NCBI GenBank assembly: GCA_016191845.1
Contig: JACPVF010000016.1
Location: forward strand, 248,001 to 312,000
DNA length: 64,000 nt
Reading direction: 5' to 3'
Origin: Chloroflexota bacterium
GTDB lineage: Bacteria; Chloroflexota; Anaerolineae; Anaerolineales; Villigracilaceae
Positions 46,290 to 56,652 of the stretch are shown here, piece after piece; positions within the stretch are counted from its first letter, which is position 1, and the number at the start of each line of letters is the position of its first letter. The position numbers were made by a program, and so were the translations under genes. The notes under the pieces were generated by a model. The model searched no databases. It was not told the DNA's origin and was given only the letters and a program-made list of their open reading frames with translations.

Positions 46290-46323
46290 ACAAACTCCCG
46301 CAGACAACTGCGGGAGTTTGTTT
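46288..46323 (+). terminator. Strong terminator after murI
   Basis: AAACAAACTCCCGCAG (46288-46303) and CTGCGGGAGTTTGTTT (46308-46323): a perfect 16-bp stem with a 4-base loop overlapping the murI stop. Confidence 0.93.
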
Positions 46324-46347
46324 GGGGTAACTCATGTTATGCATTGC

Positions 46348-46443
46348 GCTTCGACTCCGAGCGGGAAAGAGCGCCCGCTCTCCGCTCAGCACGAACTCCG
46401 TCCTTCGACTGCGCCGCAAAGAGCGCGGCTCCGCTCAGGACGA
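46348..46443. repeat. Two dispersed palindromic repeat copies
   Basis: CGCTTCGACTCCGAGCG...CGCTCAGCACG and, after it, GTCCTTCGACTGCGCCGC...GGCTCCGCTCAGGAC are imperfect hairpins with CTTCGACT at one end and CCGCTCAG at the other. The second arm pairs GTCCT with AGGAC. They are the same type as the palindrome between scpA and moaC. Confidence 0.6.
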
Positions 46444-47535
46444 AGTTTCCTCGACACAAACTTTGGCACCCATCGACTGCATATCGTGGAACAGGCGCTC
46501 GGGTTCGGCCAGTTGACCCATCAGGTGCAGGCCCACGCGGCGGGCGGAGCCGTCGAGGTATTGCTTGAGGTAGGCCACGACGGGGATGGCGGTCAGCTCG
46601 TAGCCATCGGGATGGGAGACCTGGGCGCGGACCGTGGATTGCATCCCGTTTTTTAGCCCCTTCGCTTCGACGGCGATCATCACCACATAGGGCGGCGGCG
46701 ACTGCTGCATGCCCCACCACATCAGCTTGCCCAGCGGACGGAGCCCCTTCTTCGGCGCGAGCTTCAGTCCCAGCATGACGATGGGGGTGATAAGCAGGTC
46801 CGCGATCCAGTTGGAGCCTGAGATGTAGAAGCCCGTCTCTTTCAGGGTCGGGTACATCTCAGGCAGCTTGCGCAATTCCTCGAAGAACATCGAATAACAC
46901 GAGCGTTTCCCGATCTCAGAGCCGAAATCGAATTGGGTCATCGACCACTCGCTGGGTTTGGTCCACGCACCGTTCTTGAAGACCTGCGCTTCATAATGGA
47001 TGAAGCCTTCCATCAATTCATCCACGGCTTCGGTGTAGGGCAGGCCGTGACCCATGTTCAGGTAACCTGCGGTGACGGCGCTTTCGATGCGGTCCAGTTT
47101 TTTCGCTGCATAGCGCACCATCGCCGAGGGCAGCCCAGGGTGGAAGCCCGCCTCGGTGACGAAGCAGCGCCCTGCCTGACGAATCTGAACTTCAGCGGCT
47201 TGCAGCGCCTTTAGTTTGGACGCGGAAAGCTGAACATCGAGGTAATCCGCGCCTGCGGCCAGACAGGCGTAGAGGACCGTCTCGGCGTGGCTCGTCGTCG
47301 GTGCGGCGACCAGGCACAGGTCCACGCCTTGCAGCGCGGGCTGGAGTGTGGCTGCAATGGTGGCATCCACCTGACGGGCGGAGGCGCGCGGGTTCCCCAG
47401 TTGAGTCACAAAGGCCTGGGCCTTGTCCAGGCTGCGGCCTGTGATGACGATCTCGGCGTCGGTTTCGGCGAGCAGATATTTGGCAAGCAGTTTGCCCGTA
47501 TATCCGTACCCGCCCAGGATCAGGATCTTGGACAT
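46435..47535 (-). CDS. Saccharopine dehydrogenase-like NAD(P)-binding protein
   Basis: A 366-residue oxidoreductase-like protein. The N-terminal Rossmann motif is KILILGGYGYTGKLLAKYLL with VITGRSLDKAQAF after it. VDLCLVAAPTTSHAETVLYA and GADYLDVQLSA follow. The C-terminal region (GFHPGLPSAMVRYAAKKLDR, later LADLLITPIVMLGL) fits saccharopine dehydrogenase/trans-acting enoyl-reductase-type proteins. Substrate unknown. It is followed by a dispersed repeat and preceded by an F420-type reductase, so it may act on a lipid or cofactor-linked intermediate. Confidence 0.78.
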   Translation of the reverse strand: MSKILILGGYGYTGKLLAKYLLAETDAEIVITGRSLDKAQAFVTQLGNPRASARQVDATIAATLQPALQGVDLCLVAAPTTSHAETVLYACLAAGADYLDVQLSASKLKALQAAEVQIRQAGRCFVTEAGFHPGLPSAMVRYAAKKLDRIESAVTAGYLNMGHGLPYTEAVDELMEGFIHYEAQVFKNGAWTKPSEWSMTQFDFGSEIGKRSCYSMFFEELRKLPEMYPTLKETGFYISGSNWIADLLITPIVMLGLKLAPKKGLRPLGKLMWWGMQQSPPPYVVMIAVEAKGLKNGMQSTVRAQVSHPDGYELTAIPVVAYLKQYLDGSARRVGLHLMGQLAEPERLFHDMQSMGAKVCVEETSS

Positions 47536-47538
47536 GCT

Positions 47539-48021
47539 TCACTCTTTTTCGGGTTGGACGGCCAGCAGGGTGAGGTTCGAGCCGAGGGCGCGCAATTCGT
47601 CCTCGTCCTTGAACTTCATGCCGACCATGGCCATGACGGAGCGTGTGTACGCGGGTTTGCGATGAAAGAACTGAACGAGCATCTCGCCCGTGTCCGCATT
47701 GGAGAGGGGCGCGGCGCGCGCGTGGAATTTTCTGCGCCCCACCTGCGCCTCGAAGACGGGATGGCTCTGGATGTTCCTGTACCAGTCGGCGCGGGCGCCA
47801 TAGGCGGCTTCGATGTAATAGGTGTCGGTGGACTTGTCGTAGTCCATCACATCGACCATCGCCTCGCGGCGCTTGCCTGTCTTGCGGCCCGTGGTGGCGA
47901 TCAGCATCCACTCCGCGCCGATCAATTTTTCCCAGCCGCCCAGTCCCATTTTGTGGAGGTAGAGCGGCACCTTGAAGAAGAACTTGAGCAGACCGCTGGG
48001 TGGCTTGCCAAAAGCGGACAT
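47539..48021 (-). CDS. Deazaflavin (F420)-dependent nitroreductase family protein
   Basis: A 160-residue protein. MGLGGWEKLIGAEWMLIATT and GRKTGKRREAMVDVMDYDKS, then TYYIEAAYGARADWYRNIQS and HPVFEAQVGRRKFHARAAPL are the blocks of Ddn-like (DUF385) split-barrel proteins. They bind coenzyme F420 or act as flavin reductases. Whether this host makes F420 cannot be told from the window. It lies one base after the ICMT-like gene and four before the dehydrogenase-like gene, all in one operon. Confidence 0.86.
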   Translation of the reverse strand: MSAFGKPPSGLLKFFFKVPLYLHKMGLGGWEKLIGAEWMLIATTGRKTGKRREAMVDVMDYDKSTDTYYIEAAYGARADWYRNIQSHPVFEAQVGRRKFHARAAPLSNADTGEMLVQFFHRKPAYTRSVMAMVGMKFKDEDELRALGSNLTLLAVQPEKE

Positions 48022-48022
48022 G

Positions 48023-48805
48023 TTACCTCCCCGTGAACAGAAAGTGGAAGAATACAGGGATTTGCCCTGGACGTGGAAGGAAGGCGGGAACCCGTTTGCG
48101 ATATTCGATATAGGACGGACCGAAGCGCTCGATCAATTCCTTTTCCTCGACCAGCCGCAGCCAGCCCCACACGCCCAACAGGAAGAAGACCGCCAGCACA
48201 GGCCCGAACCAGGTCCCGTTGAGCAGGGCCAGCCCGAATATGATCCACAACCCAGCCGCATAGACGGGGTGGCGGATGACGCCGTAGATGGCGTGGTCCA
48301 CCACCTGGCCTTCGCGTGGATGGTAGACGTACAGCATGGTCAAATAATCCACACCGATGGCATCCACCGCGCGGATCCACAACATCGCGCCGATCAAGAT
48401 CAGAAGGCCACCCAGAATGGGCAGGACGGGGTATCCAACAAAGTGCGGAATCGGCGGCCCAGGGATGTAGCCGACGCGCGCCGCAACCGAGAAAACGATT
48501 GTTAAGCCAGGCAGGGCAATCCGTGTGAATGCCAGTTCGAATGCCTTTGGCCCGTATTGCTCTTTCAAGGCATCTTTCAGGCGGAAGAACAAACTGAGAA
48601 TTGCGTACCCGAGTGTGCCGAGGACCACCTCACCATCCAGCAGCCATAACTGCCAGGTGGAATCTTCGATGGAGAAAAACATATAGATGAGGAAAGCGAT
48701 CAGCGCGGGGATGAGGAGCAGACGCGCGAGGCCGAAGCGTTTCTTCAACACGGGCAGGTGACTGCTCAGTTTATCGAATCCCTTGAGGGGTGATGAGGTG
48801 GACAT
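48023..48805 (-). CDS. Isoprenylcysteine/phospholipid methyltransferase-like membrane protein
   Basis: A 260-residue protein with about six membrane helices. The C-terminal motif GVIRHPVYAAGLWIIFGLAL, then EEKELIERFGPSYIEYRKRV and PAFLPR, is the SAM-binding core shared by ICMT and phosphatidylethanolamine methyltransferase families. The substrate is probably a membrane lipid or quinone-like molecule. TATACT lies 6 bases before the ATG and overlaps a GGAGG box, so the mRNA is either leaderless or has a very short leader. It heads the three-gene operon. Confidence 0.82.
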   Translation of the reverse strand: MSTSSPLKGFDKLSSHLPVLKKRFGLARLLLIPALIAFLIYMFFSIEDSTWQLWLLDGEVVLGTLGYAILSLFFRLKDALKEQYGPKAFELAFTRIALPGLTIVFSVAARVGYIPGPPIPHFVGYPVLPILGGLLILIGAMLWIRAVDAIGVDYLTMLYVYHPREGQVVDHAIYGVIRHPVYAAGLWIIFGLALLNGTWFGPVLAVFFLLGVWGWLRLVEEKELIERFGPSYIEYRKRVPAFLPRPGQIPVFFHFLFTGR

Positions 48806-48970
48806 GCCTCCAGTATAGTGGGAAGCGTCACAATGTCAAGCGCGGGCGGGAGGTGCATCAAAAGTACCAATTCCTCAATCGGTTCCCCTAATTCCTTAAA
48901 ATTGGATAAAATAAATCATATTTTATCGTCAAAGATCGACCGTTCCACTTTATTGATAAGGAGAATTGAA

Positions 48971-49876
48971 ATGAAGAATGTTTTGAAATGGATCGGGATC
49001 GTGCTGGGTACGCTGATTGGAATCATCTTGATCGTGGGGGTGACCATGTTCGCGCTCGGGACCGCGCGCATGAACAAGACCTATGATTTTCCACCTTCGA
49101 ACATCGAACTTCCCACCGACCAGGCCAGCCTGGAGTTTGGCAAGCATCGCGTGGAGACCCTGTGCGCGGGCTGCCACGGCGCGGACCTGAGCGGGATCGA
49201 AAAATGGTTCAACGCGGGTCCGCTTGGCACCATCGACTCGGCCAACCTTACGTCTGGCGAGGGCGGGTTTGGGCGTGAGGCTCAGAGCACCGAGGATTAC
49301 GTGCGCGCCATTCGCCACGGGATCGACCCCGAGGGCAAATCCTTGTTCATGCCTGCTGTGACCTCCACATCCCATTTGAGCGACGAGGACCTGGGCGCCA
49401 TCATCGCCTATCTGAAGACCATCCCGCCTGTGGATCATACGACCAACGGAAAGAATTTCAAGCCGTTGGCATTGATCCTCTACACGGCGGGCGTGATCGC
49501 ACCCTTGCCCGTCGAGGTGGTGAGCCACGAGACGCATGTCAGCGCGCCCGAGCGTACCGCCAGCGTGGAATATGGGGAATACCTGGTCAATACCAACGAC
49601 TGCCATGTTTGTCACGGCCCTGACCTGGCGGGCGGTCCCTTCCCCGACCCAACCATCACCAAGATCTCGCCGAACCTGACGCCGGGCGGCGAGCTTGCGG
49701 GCTGGACCGAAGAGCAGTTCATCAACACCATCCGCACGGGCGTCACGCCAGGCGGCCACAACCTGGATCCCGAATTCATGCCGTGGAAGGATTACCGCCT
49801 CTTCTACGACGAAGAACTGCAGGCGATCTGGCTGTACCTGCAGTCCCTGCCCAAACTGCCGCAGTGGACGAAGTGA
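48971..49876 (+). CDS. Membrane-anchored dihaem cytochrome c
   Basis: A 301-residue protein. One N-terminal helix (GIVLGTLIGIILIVGVTMFA) anchors it. Two haem c sites follow: TLCAGCHGADL near residue 63, and CHVCHGPDLAG near residue 213. Axial Met residues are likely in SLFMPAVTSTSHL and PEFMPWKDY. Two similar cytochrome domains flank a linker (GVIAPLPVEVVSH), as in electron carriers coupled to dehydrogenases. AAGGAG lies upstream of the ATG. It is divergent from the ICMT-like operon and carries its own terminator. Confidence 0.9.
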   Translation: MKNVLKWIGIVLGTLIGIILIVGVTMFALGTARMNKTYDFPPSNIELPTDQASLEFGKHRVETLCAGCHGADLSGIEKWFNAGPLGTIDSANLTSGEGGFGREAQSTEDYVRAIRHGIDPEGKSLFMPAVTSTSHLSDEDLGAIIAYLKTIPPVDHTTNGKNFKPLALILYTAGVIAPLPVEVVSHETHVSAPERTASVEYGEYLVNTNDCHVCHGPDLAGGPFPDPTITKISPNLTPGGELAGWTEEQFINTIRTGVTPGGHNLDPEFMPWKDYRLFYDEELQAIWLYLQSLPKLPQWTK

Positions 49877-49888
49877 GTCTCTGAAAGC

Positions 49889-49916
49889 AACAGGCCATGC
49901 GTATGCATGGCCTGTT
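49889..49916 (+). terminator. Bidirectional terminator
   Basis: AACAGGCCATGC (49889-49900) and GCATGGCCTGTT (49905-49916): perfect 12-bp stem with GTAT loop, between the cytochrome gene and the convergent CYTH gene. Confidence 0.92.
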
Positions 49917-49921
49917 CGTTG

Positions 49922-50530
49922 TTACAGATCGGCTGGATGGACGTCCACCCGCTCGAGCGGAAAGGTCCATTCGCGGGCAATCTCGAAGGTCAACTGACCT
50001 TCGGGCAGTTCCAGGAGTCTCGCCAGCTTCCCGTACAAGCCGAGATAACTATCCTTGACGGCGGCAGCCATGTCCAGCCCAAGCGTTTCCGTCGTAGAGC
50101 GGATGTCCGCTATGTTGGTCCCTTCGATCTCGGTGAAATCGCCATAAGGGAGTTCATCCAGCATGATGTGACAGCCGCCGAGTTCGTACACGGTGCGGTA
50201 TTTTTCGTAGACGGCCACCTGCCGATAGCCGAGCGCTTCGAGACATTTCCGCGCGGTCTCGAAATCCCCGACGGTGAATTCCAACTCGGGGCGGGTGATG
50301 ATTCCCTCCACGATCTGGCTCGCACCCTTGAAGGTCAAACGAGACTCGGTATCCTGCCGCAGGCGCAGGACCTCTCCTTTGGCACGCAGACCGCTGTCGG
50401 GCTGGTCGAAGCGCAGGTTGCGCTCGAAGACGCGCGCCTGAATCAGACGGGCCTTCCTTTCGAGAAGGCCCGCTTCGATTCGCTTCAGGTCGCGCACGAA
50501 GAACTTGACTTCGGTTTCCTGGTCGCTCAT
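49922..50530 (-). CDS. CYTH domain protein (class IV adenylate cyclase/thiamine-triphosphatase fold)
   Basis: A 202-residue CYTH-fold protein. The N-terminal EVKF (ExExK-like) motif in DQETEVKFFVRDLKRI, the Arg/Lys strands LRLRQDTESRLTFKGAS, and the acidic ELEFTVGDF and MLDELPYGDFTEIEG strands form the metal-triphosphate tunnel. The substrate may be ATP, thiamine triphosphate or tripolyphosphate. The C-terminal 40 residues form an extra helix. It is the last gene of the acyl-CoA carboxylase operon, 12 bases after the biotin carrier gene. Confidence 0.86.
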   Translation of the reverse strand: MSDQETEVKFFVRDLKRIEAGLLERKARLIQARVFERNLRFDQPDSGLRAKGEVLRLRQDTESRLTFKGASQIVEGIITRPELEFTVGDFETARKCLEALGYRQVAVYEKYRTVYELGGCHIMLDELPYGDFTEIEGTNIADIRSTTETLGLDMAAAVKDSYLGLYGKLARLLELPEGQLTFEIAREWTFPLERVDVHPADL

Positions 50531-50542
50531 CTTGACTCGTTG

Positions 50543-51040
50543 CTAATGTAACGCCAGCAGTATCTGGCGCTGCTCCACGGTCTCGCCCGCCTTGACGCGG
50601 ATGTGGCGCACGATGCCTGCGCGTGGGGCCTTGAGCTCGTTCTGCATCTTCATCGACTCGAGCACCACCAGCACCTGTCCCTTTTCGACCTGCTGTTCCT
50701 CGGCCACAGGGATGGCCACGATCAGGCCTGGCATGGGCGCCTTGAGTTGGAACTCGCCGCCGCCCTCCGTGCTGCCGCCTGCCGCCGTGCGCAGCCGCCG
50801 CTCGCGCTCGTCCACCACCTTGACGGGGTATTGCTGTCCGTGCAGGAGCACCTGCCAGCCCTCCTCGCTCGGGTAGACGAAGGCCTCGTAGGACTTGCCG
50901 TCCACGATCAGCGAATAGACGGGCTGTCCGCTGACCGACTCGAAGTTCACCTCCAGCAGGCGTTCGCCGATGCGGATGTGTTTTTCGTCGAGGATCTCGA
51001 CCTCGAATTCCTTGTCTTCAACACTGGTCACGTATTTCAT
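50543..51040 (-). CDS. Biotin carboxyl carrier protein of acyl-CoA carboxylase
   Basis: A 165-residue subunit. The biotinyl domain is C-terminal: LKAPMPGLIVAIPVAEEQQV, the biotinylated Lys in LVVLESMKMQNELKAP, and GIVRHIRVKAGETVEQ. The N-terminal half (FEVEILDEKHIRIGERLLEV) is a beta-rich linker domain. It carries carboxybiotin between the biotin carboxylase and carboxyltransferase subunits encoded upstream. Confidence 0.92.
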   Translation of the reverse strand: MKYVTSVEDKEFEVEILDEKHIRIGERLLEVNFESVSGQPVYSLIVDGKSYEAFVYPSEEGWQVLLHGQQYPVKVVDERERRLRTAAGGSTEGGGEFQLKAPMPGLIVAIPVAEEQQVEKGQVLVVLESMKMQNELKAPRAGIVRHIRVKAGETVEQRQILLALH

Positions 51041-51058
51041 CGCGTCTCTCCTCCTGCA

Positions 51059-52567
<1,509 letters not shown>

Positions 52568-52609
52568 TGGAATCCTCATGTGGGCGGGGAGACCCCGCCC
52601 TGCAAATCA

Positions 52610-54157
52610 CTAAAGGGGAATGTTGCCGTGTTTCTTGGCGGGATTGGAGTCGCGTTTATTGCTGAGCATTTCCAGCGCGTTGATCAGGCGCGGACGGGTC
52701 TCCTTGGGTTCGATCACGTCGTCCACGTAGCCGCGTTCGGCCGCCACGTAAGGGCTGGCGAACTTTTCCTTGTATTCCGCCACCAGTTCGGCCTTGCGCT
52801 GGAGGGGATCGGCGGCCTTGTCCAGTTCCTTGCGGAAGATGATGTTGACCGCGCCGTCGGGGCCCATGACCGCGATCTCGGCGGTGGGCCAGGCCAGGTT
52901 CACGTCGCTGCGGATATGCTTGGACGACATGACGCAGTATGCGCCGCCGTACGCCTTGCGTGTGATGACGGTCAGTTTGGGGACGGTCGCTTCGCAGTAG
53001 GCGTAGAGCAACTTCGCGCCCGAGCGGATGATGCCGTGGTGTTCCTGGAAGGTGCCAGGCAGGAAGCCAGGCACGTCTTCGAAGGTAATGATCGGGATAT
53101 TGAACGAGTCGCAGAAGCGCACGAAGCGCGCGCCCTTTTCGCTGGCGTCGATGTCGAGTACGCCCGCCAGGACGGCAGGCTGGTTCGCCACGATGCCGAC
53201 CGAGTGCCCGCCCAGGCGCGCAAAACCGACCACGATGTTCGGGGCATAGTTCTCGTGGATCTCGAAGAACTCGCCGCCGTCCACGATGGGGCGGATGACG
53301 TCCTTGATATCGTAGGGTTTGTTCGGGTCCCCAGGGACGATGTCGTTGAGCGAATCATCCATGCGCAGCGGATCGTCGCCCTGCACGAAGGGCGCATCTT
53401 CCATGTTGTTCTGCGGCAGGTAACCGAGCAGCTTGCGGATCAGGTAAAGCGTATCGGCTTCGCTGTCGGCGGCCACATGACACACACCTGATTTCTCCGA
53501 GTGGATGCTCGCGCCGCCCAGATCCTCGAACGAGACCTCCTCGTGGGTCACGGCCTTGACCACGTCTGGCCCTGTGACGAACATGTAGGAGGAGTTCTTG
53601 ACCATGAAGATGAAGTCGGTCAGGGCGGGGGAGTAGACCGCACCGCCCGCGCAGGGCCCCATGATGGCGGAGATCTGCGGGACGACACCCGAGGCCATGG
53701 TGTTGCGCAGGAAGATATCCGCGTAGCCTGCCAGGGCCACCACGCCTTCCTGGATGCGCGCGCCGCCCGAGTCGTTCAAGCCAATGACGGGTGCGCCGTT
53801 CTTCATGGCCATGTCCATGATCTTGCAGATCTTCTCGGCATGGACCTCGCCCAGGCTGCCGCCCAGGACGGTGAAATCCTGCGAGTAGACGTACACCAGG
53901 CGGCCTTCGATGGTGCCCCAGCCCGTGACGACCGAGTCGCTCGGGACCTTTTGCTGGTCCAGGCCGAAGTCGCTGGTGCGGTGGACGACGAAGGCATCCA
54001 CCTCGCGGAAGGAGCCGCGGTCGAGCAGGATGTCCAGGCGTTCACGGGCGGTCAGGCGTCCCTTTTTGTGCTGGGCATCGATGCGGTCCGCGCCGCCGCC
54101 CAGGCGGGTGCGCGCCTTGCGCTCATTCAATTGCTTGATCTTCAAATTTTCGCTCAT
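52610..54157 (-). CDS. Acyl-CoA carboxylase carboxyltransferase (PccB-like)
   Basis: A 515-residue carboxyltransferase of the PccB/MmdA type, transferring carboxyl groups from carboxybiotin to propionyl- or acetyl-CoA. [20 protein letters not shown] and [18 protein letters not shown] form the first oxyanion region; [18 protein letters not shown] and [20 protein letters not shown] form the second. GAGAGAGG precedes the ATG at 54157. The three carboxylase genes are consecutive (42 and 18 bases apart), so they make one complex, likely for propionyl-CoA metabolism. Confidence 0.93.
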   Translation of the reverse strand: MSENLKIKQLNERKARTRLGGGADRIDAQHKKGRLTARERLDILLDRGSFREVDAFVVHRTSDFGLDQQKVPSDSVVTGWGTIEGRLVYVYSQDFTVLGGSLGEVHAEKICKIMDMAMKNGAPVIGLNDSGGARIQEGVVALAGYADIFLRNTMASGVVPQISAIMGPCAGGAVYSPALTDFIFMVKNSSYMFVTGPDVVKAVTHEEVSFEDLGGASIHSEKSGVCHVAADSEADTLYLIRKLLGYLPQNNMEDAPFVQGDDPLRMDDSLNDIVPGDPNKPYDIKDVIRPIVDGGEFFEIHENYAPNIVVGFARLGGHSVGIVANQPAVLAGVLDIDASEKGARFVRFCDSFNIPIITFEDVPGFLPGTFQEHHGIIRSGAKLLYAYCEATVPKLTVITRKAYGGAYCVMSSKHIRSDVNLAWPTAEIAVMGPDGAVNIIFRKELDKAADPLQRKAELVAEYKEKFASPYVAAERGYVDDVIEPKETRPRLINALEMLSNKRDSNPAKKHGNIPL

Positions 54158-54548
54158 AAGCCTCTCTCTGGAAAAAGTCCGACTTGTAAATAACAACGAT
54201 CAGGACGAGCACGAGCAGGTTGACGAACAGGATGAAGGGCCAGTTGGCCCGTTCGGTTTGCAGGACCAGGCGGTCGGTCCAGTACCAGACCGTGTACACG
54301 GAACCCGCTCCGAGGGCGAGTCGCGGCGCCCAGGGCCTTCCGCCATCCAGCCCCCAGACGAGGACCAGCCCCAGCATCGACCAGAGGATGCCCGTCAGCC
54401 CGATGTAGAGCGGACCTGGCCTGGGGGTGAACTCCGCCAGGACACCCCACCAGGCGAAGGCCGTCCAGGCGCGGAAGAGGTTCCACACTGTCAGCGTTAA
54501 CACCGCGAGGGATAATAGGGTTACACGGAAAGGCGGTCGATTTTTCAC
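54123..54548 (-). CDS. Small four-helix membrane protein
   Basis: A 141-residue protein with four hydrophobic helices ([20 protein letters not shown], then [20 protein letters not shown], and two more). The C-terminal charged tail ends EDQAIE. It overlaps the GT39-like gene upstream by 4 bases (ATGA) and the carboxyltransferase gene downstream by 35 bases, so it is translated as part of the same operon. Function unknown. Confidence 0.6.
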   Translation of the reverse strand: MKNRPPFRVTLLSLAVLTLTVWNLFRAWTAFAWWGVLAEFTPRPGPLYIGLTGILWSMLGLVLVWGLDGGRPWAPRLALGAGSVYTVWYWTDRLVLQTERANWPFILFVNLLVLVLIVVIYKSDFFQREAYERKFEDQAIE

Positions 54549-56593
54549 GGGCTGAACTTCATCAATGACTTGCCGCCGTAGCGGGCAATGGTGCTTCCAA
54601 GGGCATACTGACTTCGATAGGGCACGCCTTCGAGCATGCCCGAATTGGCGAAGACATAGTCCAGTCCGATATGGTCGAGATAGTCATTGGCCTGTCCCGC
54701 CTTGAGCGCTTCGAAGTAGGCGGGACTGTTGATCAGGCCGTCCATGTTGACGATGATGCGGTCTTTGATGTAATAACCCACATTTCCGCCACCCGTCATG
54801 CCGATCATCGAGCCAGGCGGGGTATTCTCTTCGAGAAAGCGCACCGAGTCGAGGTACGGCAGCGTGGGACCGTACAGGCCGTGCGGCATGCGTTCCACGA
54901 TGGCTGTGCCCAATAACCAGAACCTGGAGAGGAACACGCCCGCCACGACCAGCCAGAGGACCAGTTGCGCGACCTTCAGCTTCATCAGCGGGCGGACGAG
55001 GATTCCCATCACGAGCGAAAGGGTCAGCACAGCCAGGATGGGCTGCATGATCCAGTACCATTCCTTCAGGGCCGCGTACCCCATCAGGTTATAGGAAAGG
55101 ACTTGAATGAAGGAAGCCGTCAGCAATACAGGCAGGCTGAAGTGTGCCGCACCGCGCACCGCTTCACGACGGTTAAAGGCCAGCACGAACACGAACAGGA
55201 TGACGATGGCGATCAGCAGGGTGATGTAGTAATCGTCGATGCGGTAATCTCCGCGCAGGCTGGCAAAGAACTTTCCCGCGCGGACGATCCAGCCAGTGAA
55301 GGGGCGCCAGGCATCGAAGTCGCCTTCGAAGTTGACGGCCCAGAACGAGAGCGGACTGCGGGCCGTGCCGCCGTACACCTTGGAGCCGAAGGTACCCCAC
55401 CAGCGTTTGATCTCCCCGCTGACGGGCATGGCGCTGCCGATGACGATCTTGTTGAAAGCCATGTAGGCCAATAATGCCCCGCCCAGGATGCCGTAGAAGG
55501 TCAGGCCTTCCTTGAGCCAGGTCCGCCAGTGGGTCTTGAGCAATTCCACGGGGGAGAGTGCGGTGCGGTCCGTGTTCTGGCTGAAGGCCCGCGCCAACAG
55601 GCGGAGCAGGATCAGGCCTATAAGGTTGAAGACCCAGTCATAGATCAACGTGACGCGCGGGAAACTTCCCAGCAGGGGAGCCGCCGCCAGCATGACAGCG
55701 GTGGTGAAGAGGCTGCTGGCGGTCACAGCCAGCGCAACCTTCTTCAATGTTTGCCCCAGCGATTCGGTCGCGGGCGGCTGGTACAGGCCGAAGAAGAAAT
55801 ACGCCAGGAATTTGCTCCCCACCGAGAGTGCCAGCATGACGACCGCCGCATTCTTGTAGAGATAGTAATCGGGCAGGCCCAGCCTGTAGAGGAGGCAGGC
55901 AGGCACGCTGACGGCGGCCAGCAGAATGTCCAGCGGGAGCAGGGAGCGCAGGCGGGTGCCGCGCAGGAGGATCCACGCGCCTGCCAGCACGGCCAGGAAG
56001 ACCAGGTCGAGGCGGCTGAACATGGCCAGCATGGCAAAGACGGCCAGCCCTGCCACGCGCCGCAGGGATACGCCCTCCGTCCGCCAGGTCCGCTCGAATT
56101 TCCACAGCTGATAGAGCAGGAGCGTCACCGTGAAGGCGGCCAGCCCCGTCTCCAGGCCGAACTCGTACATGGCGGAGTGCAGGTACAGGTCGGTGACCCA
56201 CCAGGCGGAGGCCAGTACGCCCAGCATGGGCGAGACCGTCCCTTTGACCATGCGGAAAAGCAGTACGCCTGTCGCGGCGCTGAGGGCAGCCTGTACCATC
56301 AGCAGGATGCGCAGCGGCAGGATCAGGTCGAAGCGGGCCAGTGCGAAGATGGGGATGTTGACCAGCATCCACAGCGGATGATAGCCGTTGGTCGGGTTGA
56401 CCCCATCGAAGGTGATGCCGTGGCCTTCGGTGATGTTCTGCGCGACCTTGAAGTAGTAATAGGCGTCGTCACGGGTGAACCAGCTGGCAGGGAAATTGAA
56501 GGCGTCGGACGTGGCGGCATACAGGTGCACGCCCAACACGGCGGTGATGAGCAGGATCTCGTACCAGGTGGACAGGTGAATCTTCTTGAGCAA
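54545..56593 (-). CDS. Glycosyltransferase family 39-like membrane protein
   Basis: A 682-residue protein with about 12 hydrophobic helices. The first loop holds FTRDDAYYYFKVAQNITEGH and GVNPTNGYHPLWMLVNIP; the Asp pair in such a loop is the expected catalytic site of GT-C enzymes using lipid-phosphate sugar donors. The C-terminal part (residues about 570-670) is soluble, with FLEENTPPGSMIGMTGGGNV, as in bacterial GT39-like proteins. Donor and acceptor are unknown. Its end overlaps the small four-helix gene by 4 bases. Confidence 0.78.
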   Translation of the reverse strand: MLKKIHLSTWYEILLITAVLGVHLYAATSDAFNFPASWFTRDDAYYYFKVAQNITEGHGITFDGVNPTNGYHPLWMLVNIPIFALARFDLILPLRILLMVQAALSAATGVLLFRMVKGTVSPMLGVLASAWWVTDLYLHSAMYEFGLETGLAAFTVTLLLYQLWKFERTWRTEGVSLRRVAGLAVFAMLAMFSRLDLVFLAVLAGAWILLRGTRLRSLLPLDILLAAVSVPACLLYRLGLPDYYLYKNAAVVMLALSVGSKFLAYFFFGLYQPPATESLGQTLKKVALAVTASSLFTTAVMLAAAPLLGSFPRVTLIYDWVFNLIGLILLRLLARAFSQNTDRTALSPVELLKTHWRTWLKEGLTFYGILGGALLAYMAFNKIVIGSAMPVSGEIKRWWGTFGSKVYGGTARSPLSFWAVNFEGDFDAWRPFTGWIVRAGKFFASLRGDYRIDDYYITLLIAIVILFVFVLAFNRREAVRGAAHFSLPVLLTASFIQVLSYNLMGYAALKEWYWIMQPILAVLTLSLVMGILVRPLMKLKVAQLVLWLVVAGVFLSRFWLLGTAIVERMPHGLYGPTLPYLDSVRFLEENTPPGSMIGMTGGGNVGYYIKDRIIVNMDGLINSPAYFEALKAGQANDYLDHIGLDYVFANSGMLEGVPYRSQYALGSTIARYGGKSLMKFSP

Positions 56594-56610
56594 AAAAGTC
56601 TCCGTATCGT

Positions 56611-56650
56611 GTCATTGCGAGCCCGAGCAAAGTGAGTGGCAAAGCAAGGA
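56611..56650. repeat. Dispersed repeat copy
   Basis: GTCATTGCGAGC (56611-56622) is the inverted form of GCTCGCAATGAC in the repeat at 35536-35578, and a matching AAAGCAA end follows. It lies in the 59-base gap between the GT39-like and zinc dehydrogenase genes. Confidence 0.5.
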
Positions 56651-56652
56651 CA